Shown here one piece after another: positions 11,049 to 24,349 of a DNA stretch of 64,000 nt. The first letter of the stretch is position 1. Every line of letters begins with the position of its first letter. The notes beneath the pieces are model-generated. The model saw only the letters and a list, made by a program, of their open reading frames with translations. It had not been told where the DNA came from and searched no databases. Source of the DNA: Pogonophryne albipinna (taxonomy: Eukaryota; Chordata; Actinopteri; Perciformes; Artedidraconidae); contig CM053251.1 of the NCBI GenBank assembly GCA_028583405.1, positions 5,180,983-5,244,982 of the forward strand. The letters are read 5' to 3'. The translations under genes were made by a program, and so were the position numbers.

Positions 11049-13214
11049 ATAATATGTTCCTATCCTGTATCCCTATTCTCACTTTGCATAAAGTCAATGG
11101 AGTTTCCCAAACAGGTAAAAACCCTTGTGTGAGTGCGCGGTGTGTTTTACCCCACGTTGTGATTTTGGAAGTGTTCCTGAAACCCTGCCATTTGAAGGAA
11201 ACATACCCAATGCATACTCATTTACATGATGAACCCAAGTGCTCATTTTGAATAATGTGCATTGTCCCTTCTTAAATAGATACAAGGCATCCTGTCTGTA
11301 GCTTCAATCGAGAACATCAGGTGTCGAAGATGACCCCACAGCTGCTTCTAGCATCCTGAGACAAGTGTTTTTTAAGGCAAACAACCCCAAAACAAACGCT
11401 CAGAGCTACAGCCAAAAAGCCTTGTGTCACATAGAAGAAACGAAAGAGAGAAGTTGCTGCTAAAAGTGGGTTAGTTGTTTGTGCTGTTTATAACGTTGGT
11501 TTTCGGAAGTGTACACACGTCTCTCTTTTGCATCATGGTGAGAGGTGGGTTGGAGGGATTTCCATTTTAATTTGTATAAAGCAAGCCTTCAGTCTTCCCT
11601 CAGTGGAAAGATCATTAGAATAAATTACATAAGCTGCTAAGACACACAATTGTGCCATGGGAAGTTGAATACCAAGAAGTGGGTAGTTTTTTTATGATTC
11701 TGAAAAGATAAAAAGGCATTTCCAAATGTGGTTGTCAACATTTCACACAGTTTGCCTAATGGAGAACACAAATACAGTATGAAGAAACTACTGCTTTTAC
11801 ACAAGGTTTCTTTAGAGTACACACCCTATGTCTAAACTTGTGTTTCTCCTTTTGCCCACATTTGATACCACGTGTAGTGGCAGCAGTTAACAGCACGTAG
11901 ATCAAAACCACACGAATGATTAAAAATGAAACCAGAAAGTGAGACAAGAAAGGAAATAGTGTGTGTACTGAACGATACTAGTGGTTTTGAGCAATACTAG
12001 TAGGCGTTCAGGTGTTCCACCAGGTTCATTTAGGAAATATCTTGAAAACTTTTAGATGAATTGCTTTTAGATAAATTGCTCTTAAATAGTGTTCATTGTC
12101 CCCAGATGCTGAATCCTAATCACTTCAATGATCCCCTTGTTTTCTAAGTGCCTTTCTCAGGTCTCAGATTGCAATTATCCAATGAGGAATAAGGACATTC
12201 CCATTAGCAACATATTTACTAATGATCATTAGCACATGTTAGCTAACAGGCTAACTGAGAGGATGAGACGATAAGTTATACTGCGGATGTCACTGGGAGA
12301 CTTTTAACATGATAACCATTAGCATATTTTATACTTGACTGAGTGTTTGAGGATTAAACTAAAACTAAGAACCTGAACTTTTATCCATCTTACAATTAGT
12401 GTGTTTATGATTACAGCCTCTTTCTGTCTGTCTGTGTTTCAGTAGAATATTGTGGTGTCATGAATACAGGAAGAAACACTTGATATCAAATGTGAACACC
12501 AACGAAAAGCTGTTCCTGTTTATCTTTTTGATCTTAAAATGACACAAAAAAAAAAGGGGAACCATTAGGCCTACTGCTAGAATAAAGATTATTAAAGTGC
12601 ATTAGGGATAGTGCAGGGTGGATTCTGAGCTATTTTCACAGGACAAACCCAGTGTATTATTGTCTTAATGTATAGAAAACTGCACATATTCATACATTAA
12701 AGTCTCTTACAGTGTGTTTTTAGTGCTTTACACTGTGGGATGTTTTCATGTGTGCCCTTTCAGTACATGCAGATGCAGTTTCACCCGTCACACACAGACA
12801 GTTACTGTAAGTCCACACATCTGATACGCTCACTTACGTCCGATAAAGCATGCAGGCCAGTAAGGAGAAGATAACCCACAAGAGAGGGAAAGAGAAAAAG
12901 GAGAAACAGTCGAATTAGGCTGAAGATGCACTGAATTAACGCAACAGCCCCTCCTCACAGAGTCTCCTTTGTCATCCGGAGAAAAGAGGAGAACTTTAAT
13001 GAATAAATTAAGGGTAGAAATCTTTGTCGTTTATCTAGATAACGTTTTTTGTTAAGGCTTAACTGTTGATTCAGACCAGAGAGGCCTTTAGTGGACAAAG
13101 AGTGAACTTCTGACTGGTAACTTTAGACAGCAGGAAGGGTTTGGTAGGAAAAGAGCCAAAGTGTTGCTCTCTGAATGCCCGGCTCAGGACTGTATTTTGC
13201 TCCCATTCAGCCGC

Positions 13215-13307
<93 letters not shown>
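13215..13307 (+). repeat. (ATG)31 microsatellite
   Basis: 93 bp of perfect ATG units. ORFs of poly-Met, poly-His or poly-Ile across it are artefacts. Confidence 0.98.
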
Positions 13308-14133
13308 GGTGATCCAAATCCGGAGGTCAAACCGACCTGTTGCACTTTGGTGCATGCAGAGTTGAGAAAATAGATGGAAAGTAGAAGTAGTAGTTTTGTA
13401 ATACCACGGTGAAGAAATACGTCCGCAATCAAAAATGTACTTAAGAACAAAAGTATTAGCAAAATAAAACTCTATGGATCAAAAACAAAACAAACTGAGA
13501 AAACAACCCAAAGTCAGGGATGTCCTCGTACATCTGGCCATGCATGGTGTTAATCAAAATGACTTCTATACAATGCTGACCTCGCTTTGCAAAACAGCTT
13601 TAATTACATCACACGTTGGTGATTATGCAAGGGTGAGTTTCACAAGTTTCATAACCACAAAGACACCATTGAAAACGTCTCTTTCATCGGTGCATCGCCT
13701 TCTCGTCAAATCTCACATTCCCAGAACGGGAAAATAATAACTACGATCATACATCAGATAATGGGAGGAAATGAGAGGGAAATATTGTAGACCCACCTCT
13801 CGAGTAGGATGTATTCCATATCCATGGCAACAACCTCACTGTACTGAGCCGAATCCAAAAACTGAATCAAAACTTTTTATTTTGCCAAAAAAAGGAGCGC
13901 TGCATGTTTTCCTGATCTCTAACTCTCCCTAGTCTCTCACTTTTTTCTCCCTTTCCTCTTTCTCTCTCTTTGCTTCCTTCCCTCTCTCCTCTCTGTACAC
14001 AGGAATGCTTTGTTAGCAGCCGAGATGAAAGAGACAAAAGACGCCATTGACAAAAACGACTCTGTATCCATCCGTGTGTGTGTGTGTGATTATGTGAGAG
14101 TGCGGGATTACAATTACAAAAGTATTTCTACGA

Positions 14134-14297
<164 letters not shown>

Positions 14298-14450
14298 CTG
14301 AAGGCTTACATGTGTGCATGTGTTTGTGTGCAATTATTTGTAAAAGATTTGTGTGAGAGATGAGTGAAAAGAAGGGAGGGAGGAAGAGAGAGGTCTGTGA
14401 CAAAAGGCCCTCGTTAGTATTCTGGAGTGAGGAGTTATCCCCCTTCATCT

Positions 14451-14452
<2 letters not shown>

Positions 14453-14512
<60 letters not shown>
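14453..14512 (+). repeat. (CA)30 microsatellite
   Basis: 60 bp of uninterrupted CA, about 150 bp after a long TG tract; the two are complementary in a single strand. Confidence 0.98.
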
Positions 14513-14515
<3 letters not shown>

Positions 14516-14570
14516 TTTCTTTCCCTCCCTTGAGTTTATTTGTGCTCTTACCTTCCTTATCTTCCTTTCC

Positions 14571-14573
<3 letters not shown>

Positions 14574-14622
<49 letters not shown>
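14574..14622 (+). repeat. (TC)n microsatellite
   Basis: About 49 bp of uninterrupted TC; a pure polypyrimidine strand. Confidence 0.95.
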
Positions 14623-14628
<6 letters not shown>

Positions 14629-16015
14629 CCCAGATGTTAGTTTAAATAATTTCACTTTATCCGCATTAACAGAATCACATGAGGTTCCAAAATAAGATGT
14701 GACTTATTAGAAAAGAGTGAAAGGTTTGAAATCATTTGTCACTTAATTTGTAAAGATCTGTTGAGCAGATAACTTCTGTGTACCCCCCACCTCCTTGTCT
14801 CACACACTTCCTCCTGCAGTTCTTATATTTGTTTTACAATACTAGTTTCTCCTGGTGTCTGATTAAAAACAGCCAACACATAAAACATAATAAAGAAACT
14901 TGTTGAATTGCTAAAAAAGGTCATAAATTGAGATTATTGAGGGCTCTTAAAGAAGCATAATCACGTTTACATTCATTAGCTTTAAAGACTGAAACACACT
15001 CACACAATCATTACGGATAAAACATGATTAAGCCCAGTAATGTAATTCCATTGCACTTCTGCAGCGCCTAAGAAATCAAATACATTTTGGATTATTTATT
15101 TGTATTCACTTTTTTTACTTATTATACTGCAGCGCTAAAGTCCTTTAAGTGTTAATTAATCATTGCCTCCTTTCTGACTTTGTGAACTGATTTCAACTCA
15201 AATATCTCTTTTGTCAATAACTTTTTGTAGCTTTATTCAATTGTATTGATGCCGTGGAGAATAAATAAGAATTCTGTATTTTAATAAATGCGAGATGTGA
15301 AATACTGGCAGTGTTTGTCCGATGTGAGCGCTAGAATCAAATGCTCTGATTGGATTTGACGACAGGTTTTAGTTCTCCGACTCAGCGTCATTCCTCTCTG
15401 ATGCCCATCTTGTGACACTTTGAAATCTCTGCATCAAATTCACAATGTAGCTTTAAATAAACACGTATGAATTTGAACTGTGAACAAGGTGTCATCGTGA
15501 GGTAAACAACTATTATCGTTTTGTTTAATTACCTACAATTGGTGCTGCTTTACTTTGTGTTAGGGTTAATGTACTTTGCCTCTATATTAGAACATTACAA
15601 AAACAGCTCAGGGTTGGTCAATTATGGAAATGTGGCTTCTGTGAATTTCAGTAATTTCACAATCATTTAAAGCTTTGATGCGCTGAATTATAAATTCATT
15701 GAATATGTTGGTACTTTGTTTTTACTGTTGTGTTTTTTTACCAATGAATGTATAAACTGCAAGTGGAAATAACGCAATATAAATACTTATATAAATAAAA
15801 ACAGTATATTACTCAATATGTAAAACATAAATGAAATCAAGCCATAAATCTGTACTACATACACATTCAGGTATTCAGGTAGGAACCAAGGAACTTACCT
15901 GAGGAGTAAAAGACACGTGTTAATTCCTTTATGTATTACAACAAATATAAATGTTGGCATGTTTTGTATGTCTTAGGTATTTTCATTGCACTCGGGTGAG
16001 AAATGTGTTTCTTAC

Positions 16016-16150
16016 CTTCACAGATCGGCTGTGCAGAGGGGAGTTGAGCCTCTGGTCCTCATGTCTGCTCTGCTGTCCTGCACCTGCTCACACACACAGC
16101 TGAGTAACATCCCGCTGCACTGATGCACCATTGAGGAGAATTATGGAGAC
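16016..16150 (-). other. kcnj10: Candidate non-coding first exon of the kcnj10-like gene
   Basis: On the minus strand a stretch without long ORFs ends in TGTGAAG|gtaagaaa, a strong donor (exon end 16016). Family members have a 5' untranslated exon separated from the single coding exon by an intron, and the coding exon here starts with an acceptor directly at the ATG, so an upstream leader exon is required. The 5' limit is arbitrary: no TATA box or CpG island was located. Inference only. Confidence 0.3.
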
Positions 16151-18110
16151 AGTCATTGGCTCTTCAGGCTTCTGTCTCTGACCCTCAGCCCGGTCTCACT
16201 GCTCGCAAATTCTCCCCAGAGAGACAGGATTTGGCTTTCTAGGAGGCATCTCTCTCTCACTGTTACTCTTTCCCTCGGAGTCTCTCCCTCTCTCCTGGAA
16301 TCCTGTGTTGTCCTCCTCGCCTCTGTGTAATTGCTGTCATAATTGATTGCCACTCCCAGCGGTCTCAGTCCAAATCGGAATAGCAAAGGGCATCAACATG
16401 GGATAAAAGAATCATATAGTTTAAAAAACCTGTTTTATTGCATTTGTAGTTGTTTCACACTCCCTGAAATGTGCACAGAAACTCACACACACACCAACAG
16501 ATGCACGTTTGAGGCCTCACATGCACATTCTATACAAATGCACTCTGGCACACGCTCACACGGCAACAAATGGCCCCATCAGACCACCCCCTGCACCACA
16601 CACACACACACCCTCTTTCGGGGGTACCACAGAGCCCCCTATTCATAAGTTCTGCGCCCAGCGTTTGCTGTGTCCAAGAGCGTCGTACGGAAGAGGGGCG
16701 TCCGTGAGGTGAATACGGACCCTTATTCTGCCTCAGGAGAGGGTGACAAAGCAGAATTGAATTGAAAGAGGGAGAGGTGGACAGACTTGATGAGGACATT
16801 TGGTTAAATGTACTGAAGAGTCTGATGTAAAGTTCAGGAGTGGCCTTACCTACTTACATAACTACATATTGCATGACATAACCCGTCTTTCATGCATCAC
16901 AGTGTAGCATCCTTTCAGTCCTGTCCTCATGAGCACCTCAGTGGAGTTGTGTAATTTCATGTCAACATAGGGAACTTAGCTCTTGTCTCGGAGCCTTGAC
17001 CCACCATTAGCAGAGAACAAGTCGACACGTATCAGTAACCTCCACTTCCTCAGTTGAGCTTAACTAACTGCAAAGACTGCTAGTATATGATTAGCATCAG
17101 CAAGACCGGAAAGCACAGAATCAGCTTCACAGAAGGCCGACCCAAACTGAACCAGCATACCCTTTTCACATCTCCTGATTTGAGAGTTCATCAGGCACAT
17201 CAACACAACACATGCACAATAGGGAAACATCTTCACCATAACAGAACATTTAAATGTTTGAAGAAAATGTGAAAAGGTACACCAACCAAGTACAGAAAAA
17301 CGCTGCACTTTTATAGTGGCTCGACGACAGAGTCTCCGTTGTTGTCTGTGTTATTTGCGGCATGTTTGTGTGTTTGTTGTATTTTCTCGCATTGCTTCAT
17401 CTGAATCTATATGCCTTAATAAAACTGGAAAATCTTGATTAACACAAAACTGATCTGATAGCTTTGTGATCCTGTGATATTTTGAAGTAAAGATGTAAAG
17501 AAAAAGGGTAACTACACAAATGTAACTGCAAGCAGCCAATCAGAGAGCTCTCTCTCTATCAGTCTCTCTTCGATGAACTGCACAATAGATTGCACAACAG
17601 ATTCAGCATATGTTGTGTACAGCCTATACATTAAATAGTAAGTGCACTGCATTTCATATAGCGCTTTATCAGAAACTGTAAAGCCTACTCCTCCCCTAGT
17701 GCACCTTTTACAGCATCTTTCATGCGAACTTCCCTTCCAGTTAAACATCCTCTTCAGAAAATAAGCCAACGGTTAAACCACAAAATAACAGATGTGGTTG
17801 GCCACAGATGCAAACATGCAATCTGCACGTATCAGATGCTTAGCCTCCCTTAGTTAGGTGAGGGGTGTCCAACACACATTTGGACAAAAAGCATGCGCAG
17901 AGAGGCTGTAAACTAAAACAAATCTATATTGAAAACAAACTCCTAGTCATCTCTGCTCCTTCCTCTCATTAACACAAAGTAGATCCCATTGGCATGAAGT
18001 ATACTTCTACATATTACAGTTTCACTCATCTCTCTACAGTCTACTCTTTAACCATGACAGAATATATCTGTCAGATATTCCCCTTCTGAAACAAAAATCT
18101 TTAAATAACA
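16151..18110. other. Intergenic stretch without recognisable gene
   Basis: Short CA-rich patches near 16480-16610 and otherwise no motif, repeat end or exon that I can support. Confidence 0.4.
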
Positions 18111-18113
18111 TGA

Positions 18114-18480
18114 ATGACTGATAATTCTGCTGCTCTGTACAAGAAGGGACAGAGCAGACTCTTTCTGCTGAGGAGACTGAGGTCTTTCGGGGTGCAGGGG
18201 GCACTCCTTCAGACCTTCTTTGACTCTGTTGTGGCATCAGCCATTTTGTATGGTGTGGCCTGCTGGGGCAGCAGCATCTCGGCTGCTGACAGGAAGAGAC
18301 TGAACAGACTGGTAAGGAAGGCCAGCTCTGTCCTGGGGAGTCCTCTGGACACTGTGGAGGGGGTGGGAGACAGGAGAATGGCAGGCAAGCTGTCCTCCCT
18401 GCTGGACAATGTGTCCCACCCCCTCCAGGACACCCTGTCCTCACTGTGCAGCTCCTTCAGCGACAGGCTGCTGCACCACC
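18114..18480 (+). mobile_element. LINE fragment (C-terminal part of a non-LTR reverse transcriptase ORF)
   Basis: The frame reads KKGQSRLFLLRRLRSFGVQG, then FFDSVVASAILYGVACWG and RLNRLVRKASSVLG. This is the thumb/C-terminal region seen in many fish LINE ORF2 proteins. The catalytic YxDD part and the end of the protein are missing. A matching C-terminal tail (RYRRSFLPAAVRLYN) from the same kind of element lies at 31209-31300. Confidence 0.75.
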
Positions 18481-18632
18481 CGCTGTCTCAGAAATGTGTG
18501 GTTGTCTCGTCTCATTCCGACACAAGCACAGTCATCCCTGCCTCTTTTATTTTAAGTCACTAAAATAAGAAGGGCGATGACTTCAAAACGGCAAAAATAT
18601 ATTCTTGCAGTTCCTACATCTAAACTTGCAAC

Positions 18633-18905
18633 TGAGGGTGGATGACCATTTGCTGAAAAGGCCAGGCTTTAAATTGATTTGTACAATTATATACATCCTG
18701 GACAATGTTACTTTATTATACTTCATCTCTTTTACTGTAACATTGTATTAATGTTTCTCATATCCATTGTTAAAGCACTTTGTTATACATGTGGACTAGC
18801 CCTTACCAGATTATGTATAAAGGGTATAAGGATGATTTTTAAGGAAGCTGGATCAAATGGGGACGTTGATGAGAACAATGCGTTTACAGCACTGTGGGAA
18901 TGAAC
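18633..18905 (+). repeat. Dispersed repeat, copy A
   Basis: Near-identical over about 230 bp to 20944-21300: both contain GTACAATTA and ACATCCTGGACAATGTTACT blocks and end near GAACAATGCGTTTACAGCAC. Copy A lacks about 90 bp present in copy B. Confidence 0.7.
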
Positions 18906-19011
18906 TCTGATGGGTCATACAGTAGTTTAACAATGGTTACTGCAGTACTTCCATGTTCTGCTACTTTATGGTTTCACTCCATTACAATGTATCTGTAGGT
19001 ATTGTACTTTT

Positions 19012-19252
19012 TACAGGGTCGCTTGGTTCAAGTTTCGATCAGACCAAAAACACAGAGTCTGGACTGGTAGTTGAAGAGGTGCCGGTTCACCTACTGGGCA
19101 CTGCTGAGAAGTCCTTGGGCAATACAAATTGCCAAGTTCCTGTTTGTGCATGTGTGTGTACATTTCGGGCCTATTTGTGCGTCTGTAAAAAACACCAGAG
19201 TGAAAAACGGAATTTCCCCTTGTGGATTAATAAAGGAGATCTTAATTGAAAT
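19012..19252 (+). mobile_element. tRNA-derived SINE with LINE-type tail
   Basis: A decayed B-box (TGGTTCAAGTTTCGATC) and the same body order as the SINE at 8862, ending in TTCCCCTTGTGGATTAATAA, a tail type shared by fish SINEs and LINEs. Confidence 0.55.
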
Positions 19253-19441
19253 AGATTATAGGGACATTCTAAGTGAGATAAGTGAGAAACGTCCGGGTGA
19301 TTTCTATCTTCCTGTGCACATGTCAGTAAATGTTATCTACTAAAAAAAACGTCCCTCATGATTAAAGACTATCTTTAGAGGTGTCACAGTGAGTCAGTCA
19401 CATTGTGGTCAGCAGGAGACATGAGCATGACATTAGTGTGA

Positions 19442-19585
<144 letters not shown>

Positions 19586-20247
19586 AGGGTCAGTAAGTGC
19601 TTTTGGCTTCTGTTTGTGGACTTACTTCTGTTTTAATTATCCCTTAGAAACTCTAGAAACGTTCTCCCTCTCTGCAGGCTTTTCTCACCAGCTCTGTGTT
19701 TCGTCCCTTGCATATTTATTTGTCGTTGTTCTCACTTCTCCACTACCTTCCTGTTGGGCCTCGGCGTCCTAGTTGATGGGAAAACTCAGACATGGGGTCA
19801 AAGGGAGTTTAGAGACCTGCTTCTGAATTTCATGAAGTTTGCATTTCTTAAAGAATTTCTTTCATTGATTCTGTCTAGCATTAATTTGACAATATTGGAA
19901 GTTTTGAGCGTTATGGAGGACGCTGAATTCGTCTGACACTTTCCGGATACAAGATTCCAGTTCAAACCAGAAAGGGGCAATGTTTAAACTCCTGATGGGC
20001 CACATTTTAATACATTTTTAGTAGGTTTCTACTTGATCTATACCCCCACAAACTACTCCAATGTTGTTTGAATCTTTCACCATGACTCTGAAGGTTGGCA
20101 AATAAACTGTGGCACTAGTTATTCAGTAACTCTGGTAAACAGTAACTGCATTCATTACATTTTAATAAATATTTGAATACTGATATAACTGAAGGAAATG
20201 TTATCCAGTTGAACCCCCTCCTGGCTGTTGAAATGAGGAGAAATTAC

Positions 20248-20480
20248 CCGCTGCACTTGTTGAGGTCAGCCAGCAGGCGGCAATATTCTTTCAATTGCAG
20301 GAGCACTTCCTCTGTGAGTATTTATACACCTCATTTATCATTTGTATAGTGCCTTTTGGCCATGTTGAAAGATAAGATGCTTTACCATTTAGTGTCAATA
20401 CAACAATATAATGGAACATAGCATTTTAAAAAGGAAAGCTAGATAAGAAATGACAATGTATTTTAAGGGGTTAAGATTAA
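20248..20480 (+). repeat. Dispersed repeat Y, copy 1
   Basis: Starts CTGCACTTGTTGAGGTCAGC and includes GAGCACTTCCTCTGTGAGTA. Copies lie at 29822-30170 (+) and partly at 37239-37425 (-). Confidence 0.7.
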
Positions 20481-20492
20481 GACAATGTTTAC

Positions 20493-20840
20493 AGGGCTTA
20501 TTTTCTCAAAACACTAAACACAATTCTCAAAACCACACACCCAAAGTGCAAAACACCTCCTTATTCTTGCAAGATTTCACATGAATAATGAGGTGTTTTG
20601 CACTTTGGATGTCGCACTGCACCCAAAACTACATAAACACTTACCAAAACCTAACTTTTGCACCAAATGGCACACACTTCACTTATAGTTCAAGCCACTT
20701 TGTCCAACCAACATGTGGTGCTTTATCTAAAGCACACTCATCTTTGTCCTCTATGTAGAGATGTATGTATGTTCTTCATATAAAGATTGTTCAAGTCTTC
20801 AAAAATATACTGTTGTTATACTTTTATTTTTCTCAAAAAA
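20493..20840 (+). repeat. Repeat X, second copy with empty integration site
   Basis: Matches 1900-2062 and then continues without interruption into the arm found at 6487-6618. At 1.9-7.0 kb the same place is filled by a LINE and MITEs. Confidence 0.65.
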
Positions 20841-20943
20841 TAATTGGTGCAACATTCATGCAGAACAAATAGTAACAGTTGTGTAAACAAAATGATGCCT
20901 CAAACACAGTAAATGTAAAGGAAAACTTTGAGGAAAACAAAAA

Positions 20944-21300
20944 ACAGAGGGTGGATGACCATTTCCTGACAAGGCCAAAAAAATTGAATAAATACAAATT
21001 CCCACAATTTCTGTATTTTCTTTTTTTACCTTATCCAAAAACTGATCTGACTTTTTAAACCGGCTTTAAATGGATTTGTACAATTACATACATCCTGGAC
21101 AATGTTACTTTATTATACTTAATCTCTTTTACTGTAACATTGTATTAATGTTTCTCATATCCATTGTTAAAGCACTTAGTTATACATGTGGACTAGCCCT
21201 TACCAGATTATGTATTAAGGGTATAAGGATGATTTTTAAGGAAGCAGGATCAAATGGGGACGTTCGGAGATGAGAACAATGCGTTTACAGCACTGACTGT
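20944..21300 (+). repeat. Dispersed repeat, copy B
   Basis: Longer partner of copy A at 18633-18905. Confidence 0.7.
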
Positions 21301-21329
21301 GGGAATTAACCAGCCTACCCCAGCCATAC

Positions 21330-21425
21330 CCTGGCGCCGCCACTGCTGACTGCAGTGGGGTTTTAACCTGTGCTCCCCTGATCCGGACACCAACACACTA
21401 ACCCACTGCGCCACAGTTTCCCCCA
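21330..21425 (-). mobile_element. SINE head fragment
   Basis: On the minus strand GTGGCGCAGTGGGTTAGTG and a B-box-like GGTTAAAACCC match the head of the SINE at 6640-6840; the body and tail are absent. Confidence 0.5.
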
Positions 21426-21449
21426 GTAGTCTCTCTCTCTCCCCATCAG

Positions 21450-21582
21450 GCAAATGCGTAGCGGATGTCGCCTTCTTCGACAAAGTAGCCAAGACGAAGA
21501 CCACGCCCATCTTCAAACCCTCCAGCCCCCAGCCTGGGTACCAGAGCATCCTGAACTCCCTGAACTCCCACGACACGGTCAT
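21450..21582 (+). pseudogene. Unidentified exon-like fragment
   Basis: After an acceptor-like CTCTCCCCATCAG one frame reads about 43 codons, starting KCVADVAFFDKVAKTKTTPI and later PGYQSILNSLNSHDTV. The third codon positions are strongly G/C, unlike the AT-rich surroundings, which suggests true coding origin. It ends without a good donor: GTCATG follows, and AT-rich sequence runs to a TGA. I do not recognise the protein. It could be a lone exon of a lost gene, a duplicated exon, or host sequence carried by a retroelement. Confidence 0.35.
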
Positions 21583-21599
21583 GAAAACTTTATTAAAAA

Positions 21600-22369
21600 T
21601 ACAGAAATACTTGAGAAAATACACAAACAAATGACCACTTGCTGTAATAGGTTAGGTAAAGCACTTTCTGTTAAGATGATTTAACACAACTGTGATGTAA
21701 ACACGTTTCAGATTGAATATTTAGTGTACATAATGCTCTGTATCTGTTGATGGTGTGGGCATTTATTTGTTGCTGTTACTGACAGAGTTAGCACTTTATG
21801 TAAGTACATGATGTACATTTGCACCTTAGAAAGATTATTTTTGGAATATATGATTGTTATTACGACTAAAAGCACTGACAAATTAAATATCTTGCGTTTT
21901 AAAGCAGTCAGAAAAGACTTAAATGCGTCCTTCCTACAAAGCTAACTGTGACAGTTTCTCTGTCTCAGTGACTTTAGGCAAACTGACATGCGAATGAGAT
22001 ACCGTTTAAAGATAAGGACATCACAAACCAACCAGTGTGGGCTGAAGCCTGCATGGGGAAGTAATCCGTGTATCTACCGTCCAATTGTTTTTTTCTTTAT
22101 TAGACACGTAAACGGAAGAGCGTCTGAGAGGCGTTTTTGCTTTTTGCTTTTTACCTTACTAAATGGTCAAATGGTCCTTGGAGCGAGTGGCGAGGCGAAA
22201 CTCACGGAAGTGATTTCAAAACAAAAGCACTCGTTTGCTAAAATCACACCTTGAATCACTACAGTATCCTGCTGAAGGAACGGTGATTATTATAAACAAG
22301 GGGAATTTAGCGATCACAACGTGACACTGTTGGACTCGGTACTAGTTTGACTTCTACCAGAAATAAAAT
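21600..22369. other. Intergenic stretch without recognisable gene
   Basis: Nothing supported was seen. Confidence 0.4.
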
Positions 22370-22840
22370 GAAGAACTTTTACTGTTTACTTTGTGAGTAA
22401 TCCTCTGTCAAAGTCCCCTCCATAATGCATGTTTTTCTGCTATCTTTGATGAATGATACAAATATAATTTTACCATTAGTTCTTAATGAAATTGATACTG
22501 ATTGACTTTGTATTAGTTAGCCTACTACTACCAATACATTGAAGTACTTTTACAGTGTATTTGTTGAGGAATCCTCTGTCAAAGTCCCCTGCTGAGAACC
22601 AAATCAAGCCACTTCTGCTAAGTTTGATGAGGGAATTCTTTCTTGTTGCCATTAAGTTCTTCGTGAGATTGATTGGACTCACTACTGAAACTACCCACAC
22701 AAGTACTATGAAGTACTTACTGTGTACTTTTCCAGTACTCCTCTGTGTCCCCTCCTGAGAACAAGAATGCATGTTTCTCTGCTATTTTGAATAAGCGTTA
22801 ACAAACCTTTCTTCATGAGACTGATATTGTTGGACAGAGT
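22370..22840 (+). repeat. Degenerate tandem repeat, about three units of 170 bp
   Basis: The pattern GAAGTACTTTTACAGTGTA ... TCCTCTGTCAAAGTCCCCT ... GAGAAC recurs at about 22370, 22541 and 22710 with many substitutions. It appears to be an old minisatellite-like duplication. Confidence 0.6.
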
Positions 22841-24270
22841 ATTTTAAGAGGATATGGTAGACATGATATCAGCAATACTTCCAGTCAGTAATCCGGCAGA
22901 AGCATTTTTACCACTTGGAAAGTCTTTAGAGACTGGCCTGAAAATTATAAAAAGGTATAAATTAATAATGTTGTGTGCAAACATTTCAAATTTAAATATA
23001 AAATGAAAAAAAGTTTACTTTGAAATGATTTCTCACAAAAACCTTCCTAAATTATTTTAGTCAATATATATACGTTTTTCGGCCTAAAATAGTTGAAATT
23101 CAACGTAAACTATATCAAACACCACATGTATGGCAATTAACCCATCTTTGCCCACTATTTAAATTGACTTTGGTTGAAGTTAACAATATTGATATTATAT
23201 ATATATATATAGCATATCATTGATGCAGTCTTTCTGAACACTTTTAAAATAAAATACTGCAAATGAAGAATATTTGTAATGTTCTGCACAGATAGTGCCT
23301 TAACTTGAATTTGAAAACACGTGGCAACTTTATTAATACAGCAGATGAAAAGATTTGTGGAAGGATAAATTCTTCATGGGCTTCAATGGCTCTCTAGATA
23401 AAGGGCGTTTTATGGTTGCTTGTATTATCCTCGGATAGCGGTTTGTTTAAAAAACTAGTGACATTTGAATAAATATTGCAAAAAAGGGCTCCAAAAAAGG
23501 CATATATATATATATATATATACTGGTTAAGCCGGCCAGGTTATATATATATAACCTGGCCGGCTTAACCAGTCTGTATTTCTTCAAGCTCCAAGACAAT
23601 TCTGGGCCATTGATTGTGTTATTTCTCCAAACACATATAGTCAAAATGCCTGTTTTGAAGCCTTAAAATGGTGCAGGAAAAGGACTTTACATTGTATTAT
23701 ACTTAAAGACAGGACTATTCAGTTAAGAGAAGAGCAAAAAAGGAAAGAAATTTGTTATAATGGGTGATGTAACATTAATGACAGACATAATATGAGGTAC
23801 TTGGCAGTTGGCACTCAGACTTTAGAGGGGTCATTTTGTGATCATGGGGCATCACCCTTACAGCATCAGGACAATATCATATGGAGTCAGACACTGGAAG
23901 TGTGCTGGAGGCGTTGACTGGGACTGATGGAAGGATGAGACTGAAGAATCTGCGAGGAACGAACTAGCGGCAGAGAAATAATTATATATTAAAAGACAGC
24001 AGCATCATAAGAGGCCAACAAGAGTGAAAGAGTGTGTTACTTTGCAGAAGGATATTTGTGACCAGCTATCCACAACCCTGTCTCCTAAAAATTACGTTCC
24101 CACAGAACTAAACTGCATTCTCAATTACGTTTAGCGAGAAACGTATTTTCTCCCACGTTACGTTCGTTATGAACGTATTTTAAAGACGTTTATTTTCTAC
24201 ATATCTTTGCCATTTATTGTTTTGCTTATAATAATGATAATAGTCATTTATAAATATCATTTTAGAGCAC
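22841..24270. other. AT-rich intergenic stretch
   Basis: Short (TA)n runs near 23197 and 23502, and the palindrome listed separately. No gene supported. Confidence 0.4.
23522..23573. repeat. Perfect 52-bp palindrome
   Basis: The left arm ACTGGTTAAGCCGGCCAGG, then (TA)n, then the exact reverse complement CCTGGCCGGCTTAACCAGT. Every base pairs, with no spacer beyond the central TA run. A second (TA)n tract lies immediately upstream. It can form a cruciform. Confidence 0.95.
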
Positions 24271-24349
24271 ACATTTGAAATCAGTAGGCGAGGCTGTAAT
24301 TTCGCCAGCTGTTACTCTCATGAGCGAGGCAGAAAATAATAGTTTTAAC

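Noticed and set aside
12838..12980. Second leader exon of kcnj10 on the minus strand
   Set aside because: A good donor (GGAC|gtaagt) exists but no acceptor or conserved content could be paired with it.
13071..13462. ORFs rich in His, Met or Ile across 13.2 kb
   Set aside because: They translate the three frames of a pure (ATG)n microsatellite.
13990..14090. Exon-like piece after CTCTGTACACAG with MLAAEMKETKDAIDKNDS
   Set aside because: Too short, no recognisable protein and no donor; a chance acceptor next to a TG tract is more likely.
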